35,871 nucleotides of DNA from Candidatus Paceibacterota bacterium (GTDB lineage Bacteria > Patescibacteriota > Minisyncoccia > Phycocordibacterales > CSBR16-193): contig JBBDRA010000006.1 in the NCBI GenBank assembly GCA_040905715.1, forward strand, positions 1-35,871, written 5' to 3'. The notes beneath the pieces were generated by a model that saw only the letters and a program-made list of their open reading frames with translations, was not told the origin of the DNA and searched no databases. Position numbers and translations under genes: made by a program. Below, one piece after another: positions 12,643-24,216 of the stretch. Position 1 is the stretch's first letter; each line of letters opens with the position of its first letter.

Positions 12643-14034
12643 TTATGATTCTCCTAAAAACTTCTTACCCACCGCAAACAACCTGCCTTCTTGAGTATTT
12701 GGTGCCATAAGCTGAAGCCCGAGTGGCAGCTCATCTTCTCCTTCCCGCACCACTCCGGACGGAACAGTGAGCGCCGGATTTCCGGCGACATTTGCCGGTA
12801 CCGTAAATATGTCGGCCATATACATTGCCAGCGGGTCGCTACTTTTCTCACCTAATGTAAACGCCGGGGTCGGAGTGGTCGGTGTAGCGATCACGTCCAC
12901 ACTCTTAAAGGTTTCATTGAGCTCGTCTCGGATCGCGTTACGTGTCGCAAGCGCTTTTCGATAGTATGCGTCATGGTATCCACTCGAAAGCACGTATGTT
13001 CCCAGCATGATCCGACGCTTAACCTCGCTTCCGAACCCGGCACCTCGCGTCTTTAGATAATCATCGATCATATCGCTCCCTTCCGCGGCCAGACCATACT
13101 TCACCCCATCAAAGCGAGCGAGGTTTGAGGAAACCTCAGCCGGCATCAGAATGTAGTACACCGACAACGCATAGGCGAATTTGGGTAACTCGATATCTTT
13201 AATAGTATAGCCAAGCTCCTTAAGTCGCTCGACTGACTGCTTCATATTTTGAGCTACTGACTTGTCTACACCCTCCTGGTCTATCACATTCCACGGCACG
13301 CCGATCACCCCTCCGCCAGAGGCGGACCCGCCTTGGGCGGGCACGCGTTCCTCATTCTGTGCGTACACCTCGTCAGAAAGCGTCGTGCTGTCTTTCTTAT
13401 CACGCCCACGCAAAACGTTGAATACAGTTTCCGCGTCTGCAACCGTGTTCGTGATCGGACCGATCTGATCAAGCGATGAGCCCATCGCAATCAGGCCGTA
13501 ACGTGAGATCGCACCATAGGTTGGCTTGAGCCCGACCACGCCACAAAAACTTGCCGGCTGTCGTATTGATCCACCGGTGTCTGAACCAAGTGCCACCGGC
13601 ACCAGGCCGGCCGCAACGGCAGCGGCCGATCCACCAGATGAACCACCCGGCACCCGCGAGAGCGCCCGAGGGTTTTTAGTCGGACCAAACGCCGAGTGCT
13701 CAGTCGAACTCCCCATTGCGAACTCATCCATATTAGTTCGCCCGATCAATTCAGCACCGGCCTCACGCAGTTTTTCAACTGCGGTCGCGTCGTAGGTGGC
13801 CGTATATCCTTCAAGCATCTTTGACCCGGCTGAGACCTTCTCTCCCTTGACCAGCATATTGTCTTTTAACGCAACCGGCACACCACTCAACGCACCACCA
13901 GACCCCGTGCGATCAACGTTTTCGTATACCTCCAAAAACGCGTTGAGCTCGGTGTTCTGATCGGCGATAGCGCTTCGACAATCATCTCCTTTGCCCGCCG
14001 CTGTCTGTATTGTAAGCTGGTCTGTTTTAGTCAT
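12643..14034 (-). CDS. gatA: Glutamyl-tRNA(Gln) amidotransferase subunit A
   Basis: 463 residues. This amidase subunit releases ammonia from glutamine so that GatB can convert Glu-tRNA(Gln), or Asp-tRNA(Asn), to the amide. The catalytic triad is complete with family spacing: K57 in VALKDN, S132 in GGSSGGSAAAV and nucleophile S156 in SDTGGSIRQPAS. The start overlaps the end of gatC by eight bases, implying coupled translation. gatB is not in the window. Around residue 235 a glycine-rich insert (PAQGGSASGG) is encoded by two GC-rich palindromes. Confidence 0.96.
   Translation of the reverse strand: MTKTDQLTIQTAAGKGDDCRSAIADQNTELNAFLEVYENVDRTGSGGALSGVPVALKDNMLVKGEKVSAGSKMLEGYTATYDATAVEKLREAGAELIGRTNMDEFAMGSSTEHSAFGPTKNPRALSRVPGGSSGGSAAAVAAGLVPVALGSDTGGSIRQPASFCGVVGLKPTYGAISRYGLIAMGSSLDQIGPITNTVADAETVFNVLRGRDKKDSTTLSDEVYAQNEERVPAQGGSASGGGVIGVPWNVIDQEGVDKSVAQNMKQSVERLKELGYTIKDIELPKFAYALSVYYILMPAEVSSNLARFDGVKYGLAAEGSDMIDDYLKTRGAGFGSEVKRRIMLGTYVLSSGYHDAYYRKALATRNAIRDELNETFKSVDVIATPTTPTPAFTLGEKSSDPLAMYMADIFTVPANVAGNPALTVPSGVVREGEDELPLGLQLMAPNTQEGRLFAVGKKFLGES
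13313..13341. repeat. GC-rich tandem palindromes inside gatA
   Basis: CCGCC-AGA-GGCGG (13313-13325) is followed directly by CCCGCC-TTG-GGCGGG (13327-13341). They keep the gatA frame and add about ten small residues between EERV and IGVPWN, a surface linker position. Similar CCGCC/GGCGG palindromes occur in noncoding DNA here, such as at 20504-20517. Confidence 0.5.
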
Positions 14035-14326
14035 TATTTAAAATCTTCTTTACCTGTACGTATCCGTCTTTAGTTCGTGGTGCTTCGCCAAGCAGATCCT
14101 TCGTGTGTGCGCCGGTATCATGAGGGTCAGTGTCTTCACGCATAACATTCTTTACATCTGTTTCATCAAACGAAGGAGTGAGGTCATCAACATTTCCGAC
14201 CGCCTCCTGCACCTGCTCAACGTACTGCAAAATATCCACGAGCTCGCTCTCGTACCGGTCTTTTTCCTCAGGAGTAAGCTCAAGCCGTGCGAGCTGAGCC
14301 AAGTTATCAATATCTGGTTTATCCAT
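14027..14326 (-). CDS. gatC: Glutamyl-tRNA(Gln) amidotransferase subunit C
   Basis: 99 residues, the usual size. It stabilises the GatA-GatB complex. The sequence shows IDNLAQLARLELTPEEKDRYESELVDILQYVEQ, the typical N-terminal helices, and ends with a DGYVQVKKIL tail. It follows ligA by five bases and overlaps gatA by eight. A TACAAT about ten bases before the ATG, inside the end of ligA, could be an internal promoter. Confidence 0.95.
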   Translation of the reverse strand: MDKPDIDNLAQLARLELTPEEKDRYESELVDILQYVEQVQEAVGNVDDLTPSFDETDVKNVMREDTDPHDTGAHTKDLLGEAPRTKDGYVQVKKILNND

Positions 14327-14331
14327 AGATA

Positions 14332-17651
<3,320 letters not shown>

Positions 17652-17653
17652 AC

Positions 17654-18217
17654 TTACAGTTTGGTATTAAATATATTTGTTTTAAGCACGAATTCTTCTG
17701 TCTGCCCTGTCTCGCGAGACTCCCACGAAACCGTTACTGTAAGACGTGCTTCATCGCCGCCGATCTTCTCGAGATCAACGACACGTGTATATTTCGTTTC
17801 CTCCCAACCAGAGCCGGAACCGTATCCAAACCGCTTCGTATTCTCATTATACTGAAGAGGATCGCAGCTACCGCCACACATATCTGCCACATATTTATTG
17901 TTGCCGTTACCTATCCCGCCATTATCCGTGGAGTCAACTCCACAACTTGAAACAAGGCAATCCTTAAATCCAAACAACCAATCACTACTGCTATCGATCA
18001 CATTTTGTTGCTTCTTCGATATAACATACTCTACCGCGTCTTGAGCAAGAAACGTCGCTTCGACTCGCTCTGTCGAGAACTCAACTTGCTTTCCTGTCGT
18101 GACCACAAGTGCCATAGCACCAACCACTACAATAACTAATATTGATATTGCGATTAACGCCTCAATAAGAGAGAATCCGGATCTCACTGTGGCTGAATGT
18201 TTTTTTGTATGTATCAT
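17654..18217 (-). CDS. Minor pilin/pseudopilin (PilV/GspI-like)
   Basis: 187 residues with a class III prepilin signal: a basic leader ending at G, then FSLIEALIAISILVIVVVGAMAL with Glu at position 5 of the mature protein. This is the site cut and methylated by PilD. The body has four cysteines (DCLVSSCG and DMCGGSCD) that could form disulfides. It lies between the PilW-like gene and the vWA protein, matching the order of PilV, PilW and PilX in minor pilin clusters. Confidence 0.85.
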   Translation of the reverse strand: MIHTKKHSATVRSGFSLIEALIAISILVIVVVGAMALVVTTGKQVEFSTERVEATFLAQDAVEYVISKKQQNVIDSSSDWLFGFKDCLVSSCGVDSTDNGGIGNGNNKYVADMCGGSCDPLQYNENTKRFGYGSGSGWEETKYTRVVDLEKIGGDEARLTVTVSWESRETGQTEEFVLKTNIFNTKL

Positions 18218-18226
18218 ACGAGTAAA

Positions 18227-18811
18227 TTAGAGGTCGGTGGAACGCTGACTGGCGGTTGTCTGAAGTCGGATATATTCTTCATTCTTTCCGTCTTTATTGA
18301 TCGTTGCTGTTAATGATATAAGAACCCGAGCATGGACCTCATCGTCCGGCACAGATCCATACACATCAAAGGTAAGGGTTTCTACGGTTACGTTGCTAGG
18401 ACTAAGCGGGGCAAACACTATTGGGGCCCCTGCTGCAACGTTCGCTTTTTCGATCACGCCATCGCTACTAAGACGATAAATGATGTGGTCACCTTCTATG
18501 GTCTCAAATGAAATTTCTGTTGAATTAGAGCAGTCCCCGCTCGGCTCTAAATTACCGCTTGTAAACTGAAGATTCTGATCGCATCGATACAGTCTTCCGG
18601 TTCGAATCGTACGCTGCATATCAGCAAGCGAAATAGACATGCTATCAAGTATCTTTCGATCAGCTTCCACCCCGCCTCCACCTGCCATTAAAGCAAGCAA
18701 CGCCGAAACAGCAATAAAGACCACGAGAATAAATACACCGAGGGAAACCATGAGTTCCACAAGCGTAACGCCTTGATGACTCTTGCTGTATTTGAGTGAA
18801 GTTCTATGCAT
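18227..18811 (-). CDS. Minor pilin (PilW/GspJ-like)
   Basis: 194 residues. The prepilin leader ends before VTLVELMVSLGVFILVVFIAVSALL (G-V at the cleavage point, Glu at position 5). A Gly stretch (MAGGGG) follows the helix. The rest is a predicted beta-rich head with one disulfide pair candidate (YRCDQ and GDCSN). It is nine bases upstream of the PilV-like gene and part of one operon with it. Confidence 0.85.
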   Translation of the reverse strand: MHRTSLKYSKSHQGVTLVELMVSLGVFILVVFIAVSALLALMAGGGGVEADRKILDSMSISLADMQRTIRTGRLYRCDQNLQFTSGNLEPSGDCSNSTEISFETIEGDHIIYRLSSDGVIEKANVAAGAPIVFAPLSPSNVTVETLTFDVYGSVPDDEVHARVLISLTATINKDGKNEEYIRLQTTASQRSTDL

Positions 18812-18826
18812 AAAACCAATTTACTT

Positions 18827-19420
18827 TTACTCTATATCTGTTCGGCCCGTTGAATACACCCTAAGTGTTTTATATGCATCGGTACGAGACCCCTCTACCG
18901 TAACCTCGGCATACTCATACGAATCACCGGCATCATCGGTGATCCTTGGTCCCGGCTCAGGTCGAAGATATACGATATTCAATTCATTTACACTGCCACA
19001 TGAGCCAGGTCCTGTGCCTGCACATAAAGAAAATTCACTACCACCTCCGATATTCTCTGTGCTTATTTCAGTATCCCCACCATCATAAACAAAATTATTT
19101 GCAATTACGTGAATATTATCGCTCCCATCATCATCAGCGAAATACACGTACCGGTCAGACTCGTTAACAAAATAAAGCCCGACGCCGACCGAATAATCTC
19201 CGTTATGACCCATTGACCCGGTCGCCTTCACCTGCGCTTCGCGCAAATGAACATCTATACGTTCTATGATCCCGCGAGTTGTAGTAGTTTCAGTGATCTC
19301 TCCGTGATCAAACAACACCACACTGGCAATGACCGCGATTATGCCTATTGAAATAACCGCCTCTACAAGGGTAAATCCTTCACTGGACCGTGACACGCCT
19401 GAATAAAAATAATAACTCAT
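18827..19420 (-). CDS. Minor pilin (FimT/GspH-like)
   Basis: 197 residues. The prepilin signal is EGFTLVEAVISIGIIAVIASVVLFD, with cleavage after G and Glu at +5. The head domain is Asp/Gly-rich, and one cysteine pair (SLCAGTGPGSCG) is visible. It is the first of four consecutive genes for pilin-helix proteins. PilD, which would process them, is encoded just upstream in transcription order, with a 181-base gap that may hold a promoter. Confidence 0.85.
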   Translation of the reverse strand: MSYYFYSGVSRSSEGFTLVEAVISIGIIAVIASVVLFDHGEITETTTTRGIIERIDVHLREAQVKATGSMGHNGDYSVGVGLYFVNESDRYVYFADDDGSDNIHVIANNFVYDGGDTEISTENIGGGSEFSLCAGTGPGSCGSVNELNIVYLRPEPGPRITDDAGDSYEYAEVTVEGSRTDAYKTLRVYSTGRTDIE

Positions 19421-19601
19421 AATGTGATTAGCGTGGCCGAAGAAATAGTTACGGCTTCTTATTATCTAAGTATACAATACTTTTGAGTCTAAGCTGTGCA
19501 CAGCACTGATATTTTTGAAGTAATTATTTGAAGATTTTTTTAAAAAATAACCACAACTCCTACAGCCACTCACCGACCGGACTGTGGTCAAAACAAAACC
19601 A

Positions 19602-20459
19602 TCAGAAAAGCAACGAGAGTGACAGAAGGTCAAATTCAAAGAAGGACTGAATAATGATACCGATGATCAGGAACGGGCCGAACGGTATCTCGCTCTTCAA
19701 GCCGAGTTTGCCGCCAATGATTGGCAAGCTCACATGAAGCTGTTGAAGCGCCAGCAGTATAACTGCTACTGTCGCACCGATCCAGAAACCAAGAACAACC
19801 GCTGAAACACCGCTGGCAAGACCTAGAAACCAACCGATTCCGAGCGCGAGCTTGCCGTCGCCGAGCCCCATCCAGGTCCCGCCGGAGAAATACCATAGCG
19901 CCCAAAACGGCAGAAACAGAAGCGGACCGGCGGCCAGATCGAGCCAGAAAGCAGTATCAAACCCACTCATGGAACCGGCCACAAGGAGACCGGCGAGCGC
20001 CAGGCCGGCAAACGAATACGAAAACACGTCCGGAATGATCTTGTGGCGCAGATCGTAGACAAAAATCACCACCAACAGGGAAAAGATAACGAAATAGTAA
20101 AGAGTAGGAGCTAAAACGGTAAGAGCAAGTGTTTGAAAATTGAAAATGTGAAATTGAAAATTTGCTGAAAGCGTCAGCCAGACAGCAAGGAACAAGAGGC
20201 CGGTGACAAGTTCCACAAGCGGATACTGGAGCGATATTTTACTTTTGCAGCCACGACACGCACCGCGCAAAAGAACATAACTTAGTACCGGCACGTTCTC
20301 AAACCAGCGGATAAGCTTGCCGCAGGCGAAGCATATCGATCGGCCGGTGACAAATGACCGACCGGTGTTATACCGCAAGGTCACTACATTCAAAAAACTT
20401 CCAACAATAAAACCAAGGAGAAGGATCGCCAGCGCGATAATAATTTCTAACATGAACAC
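19602..20459 (-). CDS. pilD: Prepilin peptidase/N-methyltransferase
   Basis: 285 residues. It cleaves and N-methylates prepilins at the inner membrane. The N-terminal cytoplasmic domain keeps the four-cysteine zinc site (CFAC near 43 and CRGC near 73). The two catalytic aspartates of the aspartic-protease domain are in FVYDLRHKIIPD and GLGDGKLALGIGW. About eight transmembrane segments are predicted. It is placed between the major pilin terminator and the minor pilins. Confidence 0.95.
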   Translation of the reverse strand: MFMLEIIIALAILLLGFIVGSFLNVVTLRYNTGRSFVTGRSICFACGKLIRWFENVPVLSYVLLRGACRGCKSKISLQYPLVELVTGLLFLAVWLTLSANFQFHIFNFQTLALTVLAPTLYYFVIFSLLVVIFVYDLRHKIIPDVFSYSFAGLALAGLLVAGSMSGFDTAFWLDLAAGPLLFLPFWALWYFSGGTWMGLGDGKLALGIGWFLGLASGVSAVVLGFWIGATVAVILLALQQLHVSLPIIGGKLGLKSEIPFGPFLIIGIIIQSFFEFDLLSLSLLF

Positions 20460-20495
20460 ATTGTAGCATGTCCCGCGATCACATTATGCACAAAC

Positions 20496-20525
20496 AAAAA
20501 CAACCCGCCAAGGCGGGTTGTTTTT
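20496..20525 (-). terminator. Major pilin terminator
   Basis: A 14-bp perfect stem (AAAAACAACCCGCC with its complement) with a two-base centre ends in TTGTTTTTG on the minus strand, directly behind the pilin stop codon. Confidence 0.88.
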
Positions 20526-20541
20526 ACTTCTATTATTCAGA

Positions 20542-20958
20542 TTAGGAGCTGATAGTACACTCTGTAGCTGAACCTAAAGCTGCTGCTGCTGGACCTGACT
20601 GGCCAGTAGAGTCAGCACAAAAATATTCCCCTTCTGTTAAGTCAATCGATGCCGCCCAAGCACTGTTATCTGTTGCAACGTTACACGTATCCGCAGCGTT
20701 TGCAGCATTGCCAGCAGCTACATACAGATCGTGCGGGTCAGTTCCAGCGGTACAAACCTCTTCATAGTCACCATTAGTGCTGTAATAAATCTCAGCCTCT
20801 GCACGCATTTGCGAAAGCGATGTCTTTGCTGAAGCATCATTGGCACTGTCTCGGGCCGTGTTAAGTGAGGCAAGTACAACAGCTGAAAGGATACCAATGA
20901 TGGCAATTACCACCAAGAGCTCGATCAGTGTAAAACCTCGTGATTGAATCGTCTTCAT
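20542..20958 (-). CDS. pilA: Major type IV pilin
   Basis: 138 residues. A short basic leader (MKTIQSRG) is followed by the canonical FTLIELLVVIAIIGILSAVVLASL helix. The head is small and Ala/Asp-rich with four cysteines that can form two disulfides (VCTAG, TCNV, FCAD and ECTIS). It is transcribed alone, with a strong promoter 245 bases upstream and a terminator behind, as expected for an abundant structural subunit. PilB, PilC and PilD nearby assemble and process it. Confidence 0.93.
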   Translation of the reverse strand: MKTIQSRGFTLIELLVVIAIIGILSAVVLASLNTARDSANDASAKTSLSQMRAEAEIYYSTNGDYEEVCTAGTDPHDLYVAAGNAANAADTCNVATDNSAWAASIDLTEGEYFCADSTGQSGPAAAALGSATECTISS

Positions 20959-21325
20959 ATAGCTATAATCTTACGTATTAATAATTCTCTTCTACTCATT
21001 CAACACTTCTCTTGCTTTGCTTCTTTTCCTTAACTTGGTGCATCAATCGATTGTATTCATCGTTTGCGTAGTGCCTTCCCCTCCGAAACGCACTCTATCT
21101 TCCCTGTCGTACGATGCTTTATGTTAAAGCATTACAAGAAACAAGAACACTCGGGAGGACAAGCACTGCGCAGTATTGACCGGTCAATTTGGCCTGTTGT
21201 TATTATACCGTACTGCAACAAAGGCTCACAATTATAATGTGGATAAGTACACTCTTTTTTCACCATTCATCACAAACATTTTAATGTCTCGCTCAACTGC
21301 GCTTTGTAGACTACAGAATCGCAAC
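20959..21325 (-). promoter_or_regulatory. pilA promoter and long 5' leader
   Basis: On the minus strand TTGTGA (21226-21231) and TATAAT (21202-21207) are 18 bases apart, a good sigma-70-type promoter. The leader of about 240 nt holds no gene. Near its start are two perfect palindromes, ATTGACCGGTCAAT (21175-21188) and ACTGCGCAGT (21165-21174), possible operators. Further down is a hairpin, ATGCTTTA-ACA-TAAAGCAT. The part nearest the start codon is purine-rich and looks unstructured. Confidence 0.6.
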
Positions 21326-21358
21326 AAAACCGCCCCGTCACAATGACGAGGCGGTTTT
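21326..21358 (-). terminator. Terminator after pilC
   Basis: A 15-bp stem with one mismatch (AAAACCGCCCCGTCA with TGACGAGGCGGTTTT) and a CAA loop, with T-rich sequence on the minus-strand side. It ends the pilM-to-pilC transcript before the pilA promoter. Confidence 0.85.
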
Positions 21359-21391
21359 GGCACACAGCTCAAAACTTCTTTTTCAGTAACC

Positions 21392-22609
21392 CTAGAATCC
21401 GGAAGCAAGATTGTAGATCGGCATCAGTACCGCTGCCAGAAGCACACCAACACCGAGCCCGAGGACAAGGATCATGATCGGCTCGATCATACTAACCAGG
21501 TTATCAACCGCGTTGTTCACTTCTCGCTCGTAAAACTTTGAGAGTGTGCTGAGAAGGCTACCGAGCTCTCCGGTCTCCTCACCTACCTTGATCATCTGCA
21601 CCATAATACCCGGCATCTCTTCGTACTGAGAGAACGAAGACGAAAGCGCATTACCACCACGAACATCTTCGATAGCATCGACAAGTATCTTGTCGTACAC
21701 TTCGTTCTTAACAATGTCCTTCGTTATCTCGAGCGCTCGTACCATCGGAATACCACTAATGAGCATAGTATTAAGGTTGTCTGAGATACGCGCCAGAATA
21801 AGCTTTTGGATGAGATCGCCTACATACGGAATATCTAAAATAAACTGATCGTATCGCGCTCGACCTGCGGGTGTCTGGACATACTTCCAACCGATCACAC
21901 CGACAACCGCAAGCGTAACTAAAATAAAGAACCAGAAGTTAGCAAAGAAGTCACTCACCCCGAGAACGATCTTCGTATAGATCGGTAGCTCCTGACCGAC
22001 ATCCTCAAGAATCACACTTATCTGCGGAATAACGGTCGTGAACATCAGCGCCATAACCCCGATAAAGACCACAATAACGAAACTTGGATACACCAAGGCA
22101 TTACGGGTCTTTGCATTGATCTCGTACATCCGGTCCATATGATCAGCCAGGTGAGTAAAGATCTCATCAAGACGGCCTGACTCCTCGCCCGCCTTGACCA
22201 TGTTCACATAAAAACTCGAGAAGACGCTCGGGTGCCTCGACAATGCTTCGGATATTGTGCTTCCCCCTTGGAGATCATCCGCTATCTGATCCATTACTCG
22301 GCGCAGCTTGTTATTCTGCACCTCACTACCGAGCAATCGAAAAACTCGAAGCGCTGAAACCTGCGCATTGAACAGGGTTGCCATCTGACGAGAAAGCACC
22401 ACAACTTCTTTTTGTGTCACGCGCTCAAACCATTTGATCTCTCGCTGGAGTACTGACGAACCCTCGCCCTGTCCGCTCGAGGTCTCGATCGAGGTAATAA
22501 CCAGGTCACGTCGCTGGAGCGCATTGATCGCGGCATCTCGATCCTGCGCATCGATATTACCGTTCTTTCGATTACCGTCAGTATCGAGTGCTTGGTATTT
22601 AAAAAGCAT
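21392..22609 (-). CDS. pilC: Type IV pilus inner-membrane platform protein
   Basis: 405 residues with two repeated GspF domains, each ending in transmembrane helices. The first is about 75-200 (FRLLGSEVQNNKLRRVMDQIADDLQGGSTISEALSRHPSVFSSFYVNMVKAGEESG). The second is about 275-400, containing MIKVGEETGELGSLLSTLSKFYEREV. The protein transmits motor movement from PilB and PilT to the pilin at the base. It starts 45 bases after pilT ends. Confidence 0.95.
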   Translation of the reverse strand: MLFKYQALDTDGNRKNGNIDAQDRDAAINALQRRDLVITSIETSSGQGEGSSVLQREIKWFERVTQKEVVVLSRQMATLFNAQVSALRVFRLLGSEVQNNKLRRVMDQIADDLQGGSTISEALSRHPSVFSSFYVNMVKAGEESGRLDEIFTHLADHMDRMYEINAKTRNALVYPSFVIVVFIGVMALMFTTVIPQISVILEDVGQELPIYTKIVLGVSDFFANFWFFILVTLAVVGVIGWKYVQTPAGRARYDQFILDIPYVGDLIQKLILARISDNLNTMLISGIPMVRALEITKDIVKNEVYDKILVDAIEDVRGGNALSSSFSQYEEMPGIMVQMIKVGEETGELGSLLSTLSKFYEREVNNAVDNLVSMIEPIMILVLGLGVGVLLAAVLMPIYNLASGF

Positions 22610-22654
22610 AGTTGTACGTAAGCGTTAAAATATCTTTGATAGTGGTACGATCCT

Positions 22655-23719
22655 TTAGAGCAGTCGCTCAAGCGCCTTCGGGTCAGTTGTGAAGTTATAC
22701 GCATCCTCGATAGCCACTTCACCCGAATTAACAAGTTCGGCAAGTGAGCGGTTCATGTCTATCATGCCTTCCGCACCACCGGTCTCGATAACCGTATTGA
22801 TCTCGTGAGTTCGACCCTCTCGAATCAAGTTAGCCACCGCACTATTGGCGATCAACAACTCATACGCCGGCACCAACCCGCCGGACACCGTTGGCAGAAG
22901 TCGCTGAGAGAAGATACCCGCAAGCGATCCGGCAAGCTGCAATCGTATCTGCCCTTGCTGGTCAGATGGAAAACTGTCGATGATACGATCAATGGTTTGC
23001 GAGGCGTTGTTCGTGTGGAGCGTTGAAAGCACGAGGTGCCCGGTCTCAGCGGCGGTCACGGCCGTCGCCATAGTCTCTCGATCTCTCATCTCCCCGACCA
23101 TGATCACATCGGCGTCCTGACGAAAAACATGTTTCAATGCGGTTGAAAACGATCGCGCGTCCTCTCCGATCTGACGCTGATCGATAATGGACTTAGCCGG
23201 CGTGTGCACGTACTCGATCGGATCCTCGATCGTTATAATATGTTCGAGACGATTTTGATTGATCATCTCGATGAGACTGGCCAGCGTCGTACTCTTTCCG
23301 TGGCCGGTCGGACCTACTACGATAAAGAACCCCTGCTTCTTTTCTGCGAACTTTTTAAGCGTTGGCGGCAGACCAAGCTCCTCAAGCGTGCGTATATCCT
23401 GAGGGATAAGTCGAAGCGCTATACCAAGTTGCCCTTGCTGGAAGAAGGCATTGCCACGAAATCGAGCTTTCTCAGTATGACCATAAGCAAAGTCAACAGA
23501 ACGATCTTTTATAAGTCGCTCCTTCTGGTCACTCGAGAGCATCTGGTCAGCCAATCCTCGAATGTCCGCGGCACTTAGCTTTGGTCGGTCAAGAATACTC
23601 AAGTAACTCGCGACACGAACAACAGGCGCACGTCCTTCAGAAAAGTGGATGTCTGACCCGTCTTCCTTGAGAACGATATTCACCAGATCATCAAGTTCTT
23701 TTTCGTAGTTCATAGCCAT
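22655..23719 (-). CDS. pilT: Pilus retraction ATPase
   Basis: 354 residues. Walker A is VVGPTGHGKSTTLASL, the Asp box IITIEDPIEYVH, Walker B DVIMVGEMRDRETM and the His box AETGHLVLSTLHTNNA. The retraction-specific C-terminal motif AVANLIREGRTHEI (the AIRNLIRE type) is present, marking it as PilT rather than PilB. Its start lies one base behind the stop of the receiver gene, implying coupled expression. Confidence 0.95.
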   Translation of the reverse strand: MAMNYEKELDDLVNIVLKEDGSDIHFSEGRAPVVRVASYLSILDRPKLSAADIRGLADQMLSSDQKERLIKDRSVDFAYGHTEKARFRGNAFFQQGQLGIALRLIPQDIRTLEELGLPPTLKKFAEKKQGFFIVVGPTGHGKSTTLASLIEMINQNRLEHIITIEDPIEYVHTPAKSIIDQRQIGEDARSFSTALKHVFRQDADVIMVGEMRDRETMATAVTAAETGHLVLSTLHTNNASQTIDRIIDSFPSDQQGQIRLQLAGSLAGIFSQRLLPTVSGGLVPAYELLIANSAVANLIREGRTHEINTVIETGGAEGMIDMNRSLAELVNSGEVAIEDAYNFTTDPKALERLL

Positions 23720-23720
23720 A

Positions 23721-24119
23721 TTACGTACTGTGTTTAGCGGAGATCGCCATTACTTTTTCTACAACCTCAGACGGGATACTGGTAGCCTTCACAATGTAAC
23801 CCACCGCACCAAGCTTCTTTGCCGTGTCGATCTGTTCATCACCTCCCTGGTTGGTGAGCATGATCACGATCGAATTCGGTGCAAGCTTTTCATTTTTTAT
23901 AACTTCAAGAAGCTCGAGGCCGTCAATATTCGGCATAATGATATCGAGCACAATGATATCCGGCGAATACCCGTCACGCAGCTTACCGAGCGCCTGCTCT
24001 GAACTGGTTGTCGTTTCAACCGAGTGGCCGGCCTTTTCAAACTTCGTGGCATACATGTTGACGAGAAATTCATCGTCGTCAACGATAAGTAATGATTTTT
24101 GAGAAGAATCGTCGCTCAT
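23721..24119 (-). CDS. Single-domain response regulator (CheY-like)
   Basis: 132 residues, a receiver and nothing else. The acidic pocket is DDDE at 14-17, the phospho-acceptor D59 in IIVLDIIMP, the switch threonine T89 and the lysine K111. There is no output domain, so it must act by protein contact. Its position between pilB and pilT suggests control of the pilus motors, much as PilG/PilH-type receivers do. Its kinase is not adjacent. The window's only kinase lies 14 kb away. Confidence 0.93.
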   Translation of the reverse strand: MSDDSSQKSLLIVDDDEFLVNMYATKFEKAGHSVETTTSSEQALGKLRDGYSPDIIVLDIIMPNIDGLELLEVIKNEKLAPNSIVIMLTNQGGDEQIDTAKKLGAVGYIVKATSIPSEVVEKVMAISAKHST

Positions 24120-24216
24120 ACGTACAAAATAATTATGGTATTAGTATATCACTCTTTAGATGTAACACCTGTTGAGAAGTTTTATCTTCTCCTCCATCTC
24201 ATGGCCGGTCACTTAC

